Shown one piece after another: positions 1-9,146 of a stretch of DNA of 58,775 nucleotides (within the stretch, counting starts at the first letter, position 1; every line of letters begins with the position of its first letter). The notes under the pieces were generated by a model. It saw nothing but the letters and a program-made list of their open reading frames with translations. It was not told the origin of the DNA and ran no database searches. This DNA is from Kordia sp. TARA_039_SRF (GTDB lineage: Bacteria; Bacteroidota; Bacteroidia; Flavobacteriales; Flavobacteriaceae): contig SMNH02000002.1 in the NCBI GenBank assembly GCA_006383075.2, positions 1-58,775 of the forward strand. The letters are read 5' to 3'. The position numbers and the translations under genes were made by a program.

Positions 1-108
1 GTGCGCCGGTCGCCATCAGATTGCAAGCAATCTATGCTGCCCCTCGACTTGCATGTGTTAGGCCTGCCGCTAGCGTTCATCCTGAGCCAGGATCAAACTC
101 TTCATCGT
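1..108 (-). rRNA. 16S ribosomal RNA, 5' end only (partial)
   Basis: The reverse complement of positions 81-105 is the universal 16S 5' region (AGAGTTTGATCCTGGCTCAG), followed by the Bacteroidota-like continuation to position 1. The gene runs leftwards out of the window, so only about the first 108 nt are present. The exact mature 5' end is estimated from the distance to the conserved 27F site. Confidence 0.97.
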
Positions 109-273
109 TGTTCTTTAATATATTTTAAAAAACTCAGAAAAATTATCTAACTCTCAAAAGATGTCTTTGCTTATGTTTTTTATCATTATTTGTCTCCAAA
201 TAATTGCTGCTAATCAATATGTCAATGAACTATGTTTCTTCTGTATTCTTTGCCTTCTTTCTGAAAGCGGGTG

Positions 274-306
274 CAAATATAAAACCCTTTTTTTATTCCA
301 ACAAAA
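274..306 (-). promoter_or_regulatory. rRNA operon promoter P1 (nearest to 16S)
   Basis: On the minus strand a TATATTTG -7 box (274-281) lies 20 nt downstream of a TTTTG -33 element (302-306). This fits the Bacteroidota TTG-N19/20-TAnnTTTG promoter and has the same 20-nt spacing as the thrS promoter in this window. The -7 box is embedded in a stretch repeated at P2 and P3. Function is inferred from position upstream of 16S. Confidence 0.6.
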
Positions 307-414
307 CTTTTTTGAGATTTTTTTGAAGCTCTATCGCAAACTTCTTGCCTCTCACTTTTAAAAGCTTTTCTCTTAGAACTTTCCTCAAAAATCAATACTG
401 ATTTTTGCGGGGTG

Positions 415-422
415 CAAACATA
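415..422 (-). promoter_or_regulatory. rRNA operon promoter P2, -7 box
   Basis: TATGTTTG on the minus strand matches TAnnTTTG. It sits in the same context as P1 (upstream GGTT, downstream GCACCC-GC). No convincing -33 TTG is visible, so this is weaker than P1. Confidence 0.45.
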
Positions 423-541
423 CAACCTTTTTTAATTCTTTGAAAAACTTTTGTTCGCTTTTTTAAAAGTTTTTTTTCTTGTTGATGAACGTATCGCTTA
501 AAACTCTTTTCCTCTATCGCTTCTTCCGTTTTTAGCGGCTG

Positions 542-549
542 CAAATATA
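542..549 (-). promoter_or_regulatory. rRNA operon promoter P3, -7 box
   Basis: TATATTTG on the minus strand, preceded by AAAGGGTTT and followed by GCAGCCGC, is nearly identical to P1. P1, P2 and P3 are about 141 and 127 bp apart. No clear -33 element is seen. Confidence 0.45.
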
Positions 550-998
550 AAACCCTTTTTATTTATACCTAAGCTTTTTTTACCTTTTTTTATATCTTTT
601 TTTGTAACTCTCTGATTGGATGTTGGTTGCTGGTTGTTCGTTATCTGTTGATTCGTTAATTTGTCGATTTGTTATTTGTTGTTTGTTATTTATCTGTTCG
701 TCTTTGTTCTTTGTTCTTAGTTCTTAGTTCTTGGCTCTTGGCTCCTTAATTCAAAAATCAACATTTTATTCGGGTTAACGATTGAGCATTTGTTGGAGCT
801 CCTTGTTTTGAAGTTGGTTGGCTTTTTTTGTTTACAGACACTTTCTTTGACTTTTATTAGTCGTTTTTTTAACAACACCCAAAGAGCGACTTGCGAAAGC
901 GTGACCGTTTTCTTTTTTACCTTCAAAAAAAAGAAAAAGGGAACCCCATTATTCTAGGTGTTGGGTTTTGGGTGTTGGGTCGCTGTGCTTTTGGGTTA
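550..998. other. gene-free AT-rich spacer upstream of the rRNA promoters
   Basis: No credible coding sequence is seen. Positions 605-745 are degenerate low-complexity DNA built from TTGTT, GTTCTT and TTAGTTC words. They resemble an eroded version of the GTTGTTT tandem array at 56851-56969. Positions 955-985 contain GGTGTTGGGTTTTGGGTGTTGGG.. words that recur in inverted form near 57115-57145. Confidence 0.6.
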
Positions 999-2138
999 TT
1001 ATTCTGATATTAGATTAAAAGCGCCTTTGGTTAAAAATTGTGTTTTTGCAGAAAAACGTTCTGGATTTTTCACAATTGTATGCGTGTTGTAACGCGCTCC
1101 TATTTCTATTTGTTGCTGTGTAAAGTGATAAGTATTCCCTTCTTTTTTTTGCAGTAACAACACGTAAGCGATATCATCAATCGTTATAATGGCTTCGTTT
1201 GGTAACGCCATAGCCTTAAAGGTGTCCGTAATGATGTTAGCTTCTACAAACATTCCTGTTAAGAAGTGATATGCCGTTTCGTTTTCTATGTGTCCGTGAA
1301 CTTTGATGGTTCTGTTTGGCTCAATAGCCGTTCCTACCAAATGTACTGTTGCTTGAAAGGTTTCAGCAGTCGCTTCCGAGATGGAAAATTCAATTGTTTG
1401 TTCTTTTTTTACTTTTAAAATGTCTTTCTCGAATACCGAAAGTTCTAAGTGAATGTGACTGTTATCTATGATTTCTACGATCGGATTTGCGGGAGAGATA
1501 TATGCGCCTTTCGTCACGTTTACTTTGGTAATGCTCCCCGAAATTGGTGCATATATAGGCGCACTTGCGGTAATGATTCCTTTTTCGACAGCACTCGGAG
1601 AAATGTTCAATATTTTTAATTGCGCACGCAATCCGTTGTAGGTTGCAACAGCTGTTTTGTAATCACTTTCCGCTTTAAGAAAGCTTTTTTGCGAGGTTAT
1701 TTTTTCATCTAGCATCGTTTTTTGTCGCTCGTATTCTGACTTTAAAAATGTGAGTCGCTCGTGTATTTCTGAGTATTCTTGCTGCAAACTTACAAATTCA
1801 GGATTTTCAATAGTCGCTAATACTTGTCCTTTTTTAATGGTATCACCTTCCAAATACGACAGCTTTTTTATGTAACCGCCCATGGTGGCATTGACAACAG
1901 CTTTGTTTTCTGGCGGAACGTCAATCATTCCGCTAACTTGAATTGTGTTGGGAAATGTGCGTTCTTTCAGCATACCTAATTGCATGTTGTTTTGCTCAAA
2001 TTGTGTTTGTGAGATTTGAATGCTTTCTTCTGAATTTTCATTCGATGGTACCACAGCTGTTTCTTTTTCTTTCGTACCGCAATTATAAAACGAAAAAAGA
2101 AACGTGATAAGTGTGATTTTATAGAGTGTACGTTGCAT
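999..2138 (-). CDS. RND efflux periplasmic adaptor lipoprotein (CusB/CzcB type)
   Basis: This is the membrane-fusion subunit of a heavy-metal RND efflux pump, bridging the inner-membrane pump and the outer-membrane channel. The 379-aa product has a lipoprotein-type signal ending at Cys20. A barrel-sandwich hybrid domain follows (about 60-100 and 190-215), around a coiled-coil hairpin (about 100-185, rich in E, K, L and Q) and then beta-barrel domains. It lies 10 bp downstream of the pump gene on the same strand, so the two are almost certainly co-transcribed. The substrate metal is not evident; Cu, Zn, Co or Cd are all possible for the family. Confidence 0.9.
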   Translation of the reverse strand: MQRTLYKITLITFLFSFYNCGTKEKETAVVPSNENSEESIQISQTQFEQNNMQLGMLKERTFPNTIQVSGMIDVPPENKAVVNATMGGYIKKLSYLEGDTIKKGQVLATIENPEFVSLQQEYSEIHERLTFLKSEYERQKTMLDEKITSQKSFLKAESDYKTAVATYNGLRAQLKILNISPSAVEKGIITASAPIYAPISGSITKVNVTKGAYISPANPIVEIIDNSHIHLELSVFEKDILKVKKEQTIEFSISEATAETFQATVHLVGTAIEPNRTIKVHGHIENETAYHFLTGMFVEANIITDTFKAMALPNEAIITIDDIAYVLLLQKKEGNTYHFTQQQIEIGARYNTHTIVKNPERFSAKTQFLTKGAFNLISE

Positions 2139-2148
2139 AACGTTCAGT

Positions 2149-5100
2149 TTAAAGAGTTAAATAATTAAGTGTAATTACAGTTTGATTGTATTGTTCAAGT
2201 TTGTCCAAGTAGTCTAGTTTGACTTCATACGCACTCTCCAAACTTTGAATGTATTGGTAAAAGTCAATTTCTCCATTTTTGAAACTTCCGTTGGCAGTTT
2301 TTAGAATTTCGTCCGAAAGTTTAGCGCCTTCTTGTTCAAAGTAATCCAAGCTTTTTTCGAGTTGGTTTACTTGCAATTCCAGCGTTTTGTGTTTTGCTTT
2401 TAACTGTGTTTCGTATTCTGTAGCTTCTTCTTTCGCGATTTCTTCCGCAATGCGAGCGGCTTTTATTTTGGCTGATTGTCCACCGAAAAGCAACGGGATT
2501 TTTAATCCGAATTGATAACCGTATAAATTGTCATTCAATTGCGGATTGGAACCTTGAAAATACGTCACGGAAATATCTGGCAATAGTTTTTGCTTCTCCA
2601 ACTTCCGTGTTGCTTCTGATAAAGACACTTTTTGTTGGTATAATTCCATTTCAACGCTTTGCTCAATGGCAATTGTCGTTCGTGGTACTTTTAGCAAATT
2701 GATTTTTTTGATGTGTACACTGTCTTCTGTTTGTACAAATTTCATCACATTTTCATAGGCTTGTTGTGCATTCTTCAATGCTTCTGCATACGACAAGTGA
2801 ATTCTTTTTTGCTTGGAAGCCGCAGTGATTTTCTCCAAATACTTGGTTTCGCCCAATTCAAAACGCCTTGCAGCAATTTTAGAAAAATCTGTGTATAAAC
2901 TATCTAAGGTTTTATACAAAGTCGCTTTTTCTTTGGCGATTTGATATTTGTAAAAACTAGCCGTTACATTTCGCGTCAACGCTTTTTCTTCTACTGAAAA
3001 TTGACGCGACGTTAATGCCTGTTGCGCTTGTTGTACTTTCTTTTCAGAGAAATAGACCGTTGGAAATTGAAAATCTTGCTGTACTCCAAAAACACGCAAC
3101 GGTTTGTTATTTGCTGCTAAGTTGTTTTGATCTAACGAATAGTACACTAAGGTTTTATTGAACGAAAACGCTGTTTTTACGTTGGTTTCTGCTTGTTGGA
3201 TGGCTAATGAATTTGCTTTTAATCCTGCATTGTTTTCTTTTGCCAACGCGAGTAAATCATTCAACGTGACTTCTTTAGTTTCCTGAGCAAAAACACTCAT
3301 AGAACATAACAGCAATACAATACTGATTCCTTTTTTCGAGGTCATTTTTTGATGATTTGTTTTGGTTTGAGAACGATGAAACATCGCGTATAACACAGGC
3401 AACACAACTAACGTCAACAACGTAGCTGTAACCAAACCACCAATAACGACGGTTGCTAACGGACGTTGTACTTCCGCACCAGCGTTGGTGGAAATCGCCA
3501 TTGGTAGAAATCCTAAAGCTGCGGCAGAAGCTGTGAGCAACACAGCTCTTAATCGGTCTTTGGTTCCTTGTTTTATCAATGCTTCCATAGTGTCAAATTC
3601 TTTATTTTTTAATTCTTTAAAATGTTCTATTAATACAATTCCGTTGAGAACGGCGATTCCGAAAAGTGCAATAAATCCAACACCCACCGAAATACTGAAT
3701 GGCAAATCGCGTAGCCAAAGCAATAACACGCCACCGACTGCCGCGAGCGGAATTGCAGAATAAATCAACAATGCTTCTTTGACCGATTTAAAAGCGAAAT
3801 AGAGCAATACAAATATCAATAGCAACGCAATCGGCACGGCGATTAATAAGCGTGATTTGGCACTTTGTAAGTTTTCAAATTGTCCGCCGTAAGTGATGGA
3901 ATAGCCTACAGGAAGTTTGATATTCTCGTTAATCAGTTTTTGAACGTCATCTACTACCGATTGTAAATCGCGATTTCGCACGTTGATTCCAACCACAATG
4001 CGTCTGCGCGTGTCGTCACGTGAGATTTTGGCAGCTCCTTTTTGATAGTTAATCGTTGCCAATTCCCGCAAAGGTACTTTTCCGCCAGCAGGAACATCTA
4101 CATATAAATTTTGAAGATTTACAATGTCTTGACGCTTTTCAGCATCCAATCGCACGACCAAATCGAAGCGTTTTTCACCTTCAAAAACATTTCCGACAGT
4201 TTTTCCAGCAAATCCCATCGAAATCATTTCGTTTAAATCTGCAATATTGAGTCCGTAGCGTGCAATTTGTGCGCGATTGTATTTGACGTTCATTTCGGGT
4301 AATCCTGCTATTTTTTCCACAGAAATATCAGCCGCGCCTGGAACATTTTGTATCAACTTGCCAATTTCATTTCCTTTCTTCGCTAAAATGTCCAAATCTT
4401 CACCAAAAATTTTAATGGCAATATCAGCGCGAACACCTGTAATTAATTCGTTAAAGCGCATTTCAATAGGTTGTGTAAATTCTACTTCCATGCCTGAAAT
4501 GACCGCCAACGCTTCTTTAAACTTGTCTGCCAATTCATCTTTGGAGTTCGCAGATGTCCATTCACTTTTGGGTTTTAAAACAATAATCACATCACTTTCT
4601 TCCATAGACATTGGATCGGTTGGCACTTCCGCTGCGCCAATTCGTGTTACGACTTGTTTTACTTCTGGAAATTCTTTTAAGAGGATTTTTTCAATTTTCG
4701 TAGTGATTTCGACCGTATTTTTTAATGATGTTCCCGTTTTTAAAACTGGCTGAATTACGAAATCGCCTTCATCTAACGTTGGGACAAACTCGCCACCCAT
4801 GATGCTATACAAATAGCCTGAAACAATCAGTAAACCAATCGCAATTGTCAAAATGAGTTTTTTACTTTGCAATGCGAAATTGATAATGGGTTCATATAGT
4901 TTGTGTATCCATTTCATCAAGCGAACAGAAATGTTTTTGTCTGTCGTTTTGGAAGGTTTTAAGAATAATGAAGCTACTACAGGAACGTACGTAAAACAGA
5001 AAATCATCGCGCCAATGAGTGCAAAACTGAATGTCAACGCCATTGGTTTGAACATTTTTCCTTCTACGCCGCTTAATGATAATATTGGGATGAAAACGAT

Positions 5101-6483
5101 GAGAATGATGAGTTGTCCAAAAATGGCAGAATTCATCATGGTAGAAGCACCTTTGAACGTGATTTTGTCTTTAAATGCTTGTCGCTCAGTCTTTGATAAG
5201 GCTTGTATTTCGGTTTTTCGTTGTGTAATTTGAAACGCGATAAATTCTACAATAATCACTGCGCCGTCAATAATGATTCCGAAGTCGATAGCACCTAAAC
5301 TCATCAAATTGGCATCTACACCAAATAGATACATCAGTGATAACGCAAAAAGCAAACACAATGGAATTACAGATGCGACTACCAAGCCTGAACGGAGATT
5401 TCCAAGCAATAACACCACAATAAAAATCACAATCAAACAACCCAATAGTAAGTTTTCTGTAACGGTAAAAGTGGTTTTTGCAATCAGTTCACTTCTGTCT
5501 AAAAACGCATTGATATATACACCTTCAGGAAGCGATTTTGCAATAGCAGCGACACGTTCTTTTACGGCTTCGATTACTTTCTTGGAGTTGGCATCTTTAA
5601 GCATCATCACTTGTCCGAGCACCTTCTCGCCTTCTCCATTTCCTGTAATGGCGCCAAAACGTATGGCATTTCCAAAACCGACTTTTGCCACATTTTTTAC
5701 GTAGATGGGAATTCCATCTTTGTTTGCGACTACGACATTTTTTATATCGTCTAGCGTTTCCATCAAACCTTCGCCACGAATAAAATATGCTTGATTGACT
5801 TTTTCTATATAACCGCCGCCAGCAACACTGTTGTTTTTTTCCAACGCCGTAAAAACTTCGTGCGCTGTAATGTCCATTGCGTTGAGCTTTTCTGTATTGA
5901 TGGCAACTTCGTATTGTTTTAAAAATCCGCCCCACGTATTTACCTCAACTACACCAGGAATTCCTGAAAGTTGTCGTTTTACAATCCAATCTTGAATGGT
6001 TCGCAGTTCGCGTGCGGAATATTTGTCTTTGTATGCTGGTTCTACATCAAGAATGTATTGATAGATTTCTCCCAAACCTGTCGTAATTGGTCCCATTTCG
6101 GGAGTTCCAAAGCCTTCTGGGATTTTTTCGGAAGCAGATTTTATTTTTTCAGCTATGAGTTGACGCGGTAAAAACGTTCCCATATCGTCATCAAAAACGA
6201 TGGTGACGACGGAAAGTCCAAATTTTGAAACAGAACGTATTTCTTTTACGCCAGGCAAATTTGCCATTTCCAACTCTACAGGATAGGTGATAAATTGTTC
6301 AATATCTTCCGTAGAAAGATTTCGTGATGTGGTAATGACTTGCACCTGATTGTTGGTAACATCAGGAACTGCTCCAATTGGGATTTGTGAAAGCGAGTAC
6401 AGTCCAAATCCGACAATAAAAATAGTGAATAGCAGAACAACGAATTTGTTCTTTAAACTAAAATTGATAATATGTGATAACAT
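2149..6483 (-). CDS. CzcA/CusA-family metal efflux pump fused to a TolC-like outer-membrane channel
   Basis: Residues 1 to about 1035 form a heavy-metal (HME) RND transporter with 12 membrane segments. The HME signature DFGxxxDGAV lies at about residues 395-410. Residues about 1047-1444 form an outer-membrane-factor domain with long coiled-coil repeats. The junction contains a Met (residue 1047) followed by an apparently intact signal peptide ending in VFAQ, as if the channel gene had been fused in frame to the end of the pump gene. Such fusions are known in Bacteroidota. How both parts reach their membranes (cleavage or internal start) is unknown. The neighbours are the adaptor downstream and a His-rich small protein upstream. 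Confidence 0.93.
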   Translation of the reverse strand: MLSHIINFSLKNKFVVLLFTIFIVGFGLYSLSQIPIGAVPDVTNNQVQVITTSRNLSTEDIEQFITYPVELEMANLPGVKEIRSVSKFGLSVVTIVFDDDMGTFLPRQLIAEKIKSASEKIPEGFGTPEMGPITTGLGEIYQYILDVEPAYKDKYSARELRTIQDWIVKRQLSGIPGVVEVNTWGGFLKQYEVAINTEKLNAMDITAHEVFTALEKNNSVAGGGYIEKVNQAYFIRGEGLMETLDDIKNVVVANKDGIPIYVKNVAKVGFGNAIRFGAITGNGEGEKVLGQVMMLKDANSKKVIEAVKERVAAIAKSLPEGVYINAFLDRSELIAKTTFTVTENLLLGCLIVIFIVVLLLGNLRSGLVVASVIPLCLLFALSLMYLFGVDANLMSLGAIDFGIIIDGAVIIVEFIAFQITQRKTEIQALSKTERQAFKDKITFKGASTMMNSAIFGQLIILIVFIPILSLSGVEGKMFKPMALTFSFALIGAMIFCFTYVPVVASLFLKPSKTTDKNISVRLMKWIHKLYEPIINFALQSKKLILTIAIGLLIVSGYLYSIMGGEFVPTLDEGDFVIQPVLKTGTSLKNTVEITTKIEKILLKEFPEVKQVVTRIGAAEVPTDPMSMEESDVIIVLKPKSEWTSANSKDELADKFKEALAVISGMEVEFTQPIEMRFNELITGVRADIAIKIFGEDLDILAKKGNEIGKLIQNVPGAADISVEKIAGLPEMNVKYNRAQIARYGLNIADLNEMISMGFAGKTVGNVFEGEKRFDLVVRLDAEKRQDIVNLQNLYVDVPAGGKVPLRELATINYQKGAAKISRDDTRRRIVVGINVRNRDLQSVVDDVQKLINENIKLPVGYSITYGGQFENLQSAKSRLLIAVPIALLLIFVLLYFAFKSVKEALLIYSAIPLAAVGGVLLLWLRDLPFSISVGVGFIALFGIAVLNGIVLIEHFKELKNKEFDTMEALIKQGTKDRLRAVLLTASAAALGFLPMAISTNAGAEVQRPLATVVIGGLVTATLLTLVVLPVLYAMFHRSQTKTNHQKMTSKKGISIVLLLCSMSVFAQETKEVTLNDLLALAKENNAGLKANSLAIQQAETNVKTAFSFNKTLVYYSLDQNNLAANNKPLRVFGVQQDFQFPTVYFSEKKVQQAQQALTSRQFSVEEKALTRNVTASFYKYQIAKEKATLYKTLDSLYTDFSKIAARRFELGETKYLEKITAASKQKRIHLSYAEALKNAQQAYENVMKFVQTEDSVHIKKINLLKVPRTTIAIEQSVEMELYQQKVSLSEATRKLEKQKLLPDISVTYFQGSNPQLNDNLYGYQFGLKIPLLFGGQSAKIKAARIAEEIAKEEATEYETQLKAKHKTLELQVNQLEKSLDYFEQEGAKLSDEILKTANGSFKNGEIDFYQYIQSLESAYEVKLDYLDKLEQYNQTVITLNYLTL

Positions 6484-6557
6484 GTGTTCATAAAATAATC
6501 ATAGTGACATTCTTCAATGAATTTGAAGAATTAAAAAATAATAAAACGTTAGATTAT

Positions 6558-6953
6558 TTATGAAAGCCGCGGTGGCTGAAGGTGTTTTTGTGAGTGTAAG
6601 GAAGAATCGCTTTGCAAATAGTGGAATTGTACATCTCGTAACTCTGAAAAATCAATGGATGTAAACTGTATTTCTGTCGATTGCACGATAAACACCGTCG
6701 CTGTTACTTGTGAAATTTGCTGAAAAGGTAGTTTTTCATGCTTTTCGCGTTCTTCATGATGCTCTTCTTCGTGTTCAGTTTTTAGAGCTCCATAATGTTT
6801 TGAAATGAATTCGAGCAATGTGTCTCCATATTGCTCATTGTGGTATTGTGCATGCTCAAAAAATTCGCCAAGTTGTACCACATCTTTCACATTAAAGCCT
6901 ATGCTTTGCGAGAAGATTAGAAAAGAAAGTGATATGGTTACTATTTTCAGCAC
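6558..6953 (-). CDS. His-rich exported small protein of the metal efflux operon
   Basis: This 131-aa protein has an N-terminal hydrophobic signal (about 1-19). A very acidic, His-rich stretch follows at residues 60-74, with alternating H and E, plus scattered His at 34, 38 and 53. The composition suggests periplasmic metal binding. The gene lies 75 bp upstream of the pump gene on the same strand, the usual place for small accessory proteins of Bacteroidota CzcCBA operons. I know no named family with certainty. A metal-sensing or metal-buffering role is inferred. Confidence 0.75.
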   Translation of the reverse strand: MLKIVTISLSFLIFSQSIGFNVKDVVQLGEFFEHAQYHNEQYGDTLLEFISKHYGALKTEHEEEHHEEREKHEKLPFQQISQVTATVFIVQSTEIQFTSIDFSELRDVQFHYLQSDSSLHSQKHLQPPRLS

Positions 6954-7134
6954 CTAACGAAGATACATAAAATTACGCATACAAATGTAACTTACATCAC
7001 AGACGTCCATACTTTATAATGTTTCTACATAAATACCGCAACACTACTTTTGTGGTTATTTTATCTGTTTAATTTTTTTTGCATAAAACGCCTTTTTATG
7101 ACAAATATCATTTTTTAAGAAATAATTTCTTTAG

Positions 7135-7179
7135 TGTAACCTAAGTAACTAAAATAAAATGACTTAAAATTTATCTTTA
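7135..7179 (+). promoter_or_regulatory. Crp/Fnr-type operator and promoter of the MBL-rhodanese gene
   Basis: TGTAAC-CTAA-GTAACT (7135-7150) matches TGTAAC-N4-GTTACA in 10 of 12 half-site positions. A TATCTTTA -7-like box begins at 7172, exactly 29.5 nt from the palindrome centre. Five other promoters in this window have the same geometry. The start codon is 58 bp downstream of the operator. Confidence 0.65.
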
Positions 7180-7207
7180 TCACGTTTAAAATTAAAATCT
7201 AATCAAT

Positions 7208-8620
7208 ATGAAAGTAGAACAAATTTATACAGGATGTATTGCGCATGCCGCATATTATATAGAAAGTAATGGCGTTGCCGCAGTTTTTGACCCTTTACGA
7301 GAAGTGCAACCTTATATGGACAGAGCTGCTGAAGATAACGCAAAGATTAAGTATGTTTTTGAAACGCATTTTCATGCAGATTTTGTGAGTGGTCATTTAG
7401 ACTTACAGAAAAAAGCGGGTGCTGATATTGTTTTTGGTCCTGGCGCTAAACCAGCGTATGAAGCGATAACTGCAACAGATGGACAAGTTTTTGAGGTAGG
7501 CGATTATAAGGTAAAAGTGATTCACACGCCAGGGCATACCATGGAAAGCACCACATATTTGCTTATTGACGAAAACGGAAAAGAGCACGGAATTGTTACT
7601 GGAGATACTTTATTTATTGGTGATGTTGGTCGTCCAGATTTGGCGCAACATGTCATAGCTGATTTGACTGAAGAGAAACTTGCAGGACATTTATACGATT
7701 CGCTTCGAAACAAAATTTTGCCTTTGAGTGATGATTTAATCGTATATCCAAATCACGGTGCAGGTTCTGCTTGTGGTAAAAAAATGAGCAAGGAAACTAC
7801 AGATACTTTAGGCAACCAAAAGAAAGTGAACTATGCATTACAAGACATGACAAAAGATGAGTTTATCAAAGTTTTGTTAGACGGATTGACAACACCTCCA
7901 GGCTATTTCCCTCAAAATGTGTTGATGAACATCAAAGGGTACGAAAGTCTTGATACCATTATGGACAGAGCAAAACAAGCATTTACGCCAAATGAGTTTG
8001 AAGTTGCTGCCAACGAAACTGGTGCGCTGATGTTAGATACGCGTGATGCTAGTGATTTCGCTAAAGGTTTTATTCCGAATAGTATCAATATTGGATTGGA
8101 AGGGAATTTTGCACAATGGGTTGGCGAGATGATTCCAGATGTAAAACAAGAAATTTTACTCATCACCTACCCTGGAAAAGAAGAAGAGGCTATCACACGA
8201 TTATCCAGAGTTGGGTATGATTTCACCATTGGATATTTGAAAGATGGATTTGATTCATGGAAAAATAGTGGTAAAGATGTAGATTCTTTGAACCGAATTT
8301 CAGCTACAGATTTGGAACAACAATATAAAAACAAAGACGTAAAAATATTTGATGTTCGTAAGAAAAGTGAATTTGATTCTGAGCATGTAATTGATGCTAT
8401 CAATGTTCCACTGAATGAAATTAACAAGCATTTGGCGCAGTTTCCTAAAAACGAACCTTTTATCATTCATTGTGCTGGTGGTTACAGAAGTATGATTGCA
8501 GCGTCTATTTTAAAACAACGCGGTTGGGATGATTTTGTAGATGTTGTGGGTGGTTTTAAAGAAATTGCTGAAACTTCCGTAGATACTTCCGATTATGTGT
8601 GCCCAACAACCTTGTTGTAA
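7208..8620 (+). CDS. MBL-fold persulfide dioxygenase-like protein with two rhodanese domains
   Basis: Residues 1 to about 245 form a glyoxalase II/ETHE1-like metallo-beta-lactamase domain with the metal ligands HFHAD near residue 58, HTPGHT near 109 and GDTLFIGDVGRPD near 136. A first rhodanese domain (about 260-350) has lost its catalytic Cys. A second (about 370-465) keeps it as Cys422 in HCAGGYRS. Family members oxidise glutathione-type persulfide to sulfite or move sulfane sulfur. Because sulfide:quinone oxidoreductase lies nearby under the same predicted operator, a role in sulfide detoxification is likely. The product is cytoplasmic, with no signal peptide. Confidence 0.9.
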   Translation: MKVEQIYTGCIAHAAYYIESNGVAAVFDPLREVQPYMDRAAEDNAKIKYVFETHFHADFVSGHLDLQKKAGADIVFGPGAKPAYEAITATDGQVFEVGDYKVKVIHTPGHTMESTTYLLIDENGKEHGIVTGDTLFIGDVGRPDLAQHVIADLTEEKLAGHLYDSLRNKILPLSDDLIVYPNHGAGSACGKKMSKETTDTLGNQKKVNYALQDMTKDEFIKVLLDGLTTPPGYFPQNVLMNIKGYESLDTIMDRAKQAFTPNEFEVAANETGALMLDTRDASDFAKGFIPNSINIGLEGNFAQWVGEMIPDVKQEILLITYPGKEEEAITRLSRVGYDFTIGYLKDGFDSWKNSGKDVDSLNRISATDLEQQYKNKDVKIFDVRKKSEFDSEHVIDAINVPLNEINKHLAQFPKNEPFIIHCAGGYRSMIAASILKQRGWDDFVDVVGGFKEIAETSVDTSDYVCPTTLL

Positions 8621-8679
8621 TATAAAATATGAACAAACATCATCTGTAAAACTGTAAAATTTCTATGATGTATTACTTT

Positions 8680-8713
8680 AAAACCGTTTCAATAGCTGTT
8701 GAAGCGGTTTTTT
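8680..8713 (+). terminator. intrinsic terminator of the MBL-rhodanese gene
   Basis: AAACCG(T/C)TTCAA pairs with TTGAAGCGGTTT around a short loop and is followed by a T-rich tract. Confidence 0.8.
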
Positions 8714-8773
8714 GTATTTTTTCTGCACACGCTTCAAAAAAGTATCCAAATACTTGGTTTTTATTCCTCCAAA

Positions 8774-8818
8774 TGTAACCAATGTTACTGCCCAACTTCC
8801 CTATTCGCAATACCTTGC
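8774..8818 (+). promoter_or_regulatory. Crp/Fnr-type operator and promoter of the HMA-cytochrome operon
   Basis: TGTAAC-CAAT-GTTACT (8774-8789) is a near-perfect palindrome. A weak -7 box (TACCTTG) starts at 8811, again 29.5 nt from the centre. The first gene starts 50 bp downstream of the operator. Confidence 0.65.
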
Positions 8819-8838
8819 AGGTGTAAAAAATTAGTACA

Positions 8839-9105
8839 ATGAGAACAACTATTATAGTCCAAAATTTAAGATGCGGCGGTTGTGCGAATACAATCACTTC
8901 AAAATTATCTACGATTGAAAATATCTCAGATATTGCCGTTGATATTGAAAATTCTACCATTTCATTTACCGCGACAAACACAGAAAGCGCTTTAGAAGTA
9001 AAACAAAAACTAAAAGCGTTAGGATATCCAAGCACTGAAGATGCAAATGGCATATTATCAAAAGCCAAATCGCTGGTAAGTTGTGCTTCTGGAAAAATGC
9101 GATAA
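8839..9105 (+). CDS. heavy-metal-associated (HMA) domain protein
   Basis: This 88-aa soluble protein has a ferredoxin-like HMA fold. The metal-binding CxxC is C12-G-G-C15 in the first loop, and LGYPS lies near the end of the domain. It resembles CopZ-type copper chaperones, although CGGC replaces the usual MxCxxC. A further Cys is near the C-terminus. The gene leads a probable operon with a haem lipoprotein 41 bp downstream. Delivery or sequestration of Cu or another soft metal, possibly linked to the cytochromes nearby, is inferred. Confidence 0.85.
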   Translation: MRTTIIVQNLRCGGCANTITSKLSTIENISDIAVDIENSTISFTATNTESALEVKQKLKALGYPSTEDANGILSKAKSLVSCASGKMR

Positions 9106-9146
9106 ACACCTAAAAGCTAAACACTTCTATTACTAAACACGCACAC

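Noticed and set aside
161-425. Short frames on both strands beside the 16S start
   Set aside because: They overlap the predicted rRNA promoters and consist of F/L/K-rich AT-driven sequence.
3485-5704. Several plus-strand frames of 90-158 codons inside the RND pump gene
   Set aside because: They lie opposite a well-supported 1444-aa gene with clear family motifs and have no recognisable domains.
6986-7001. TGTAAC-TTAC-ATCACA as a seventh Crp/Fnr operator upstream of the His-rich protein gene
   Set aside because: The right half-site is poor. No -7 box lies at the 29.5-nt spacing, and the nearest (TATCTTCG) is off by one and would leave almost no leader.
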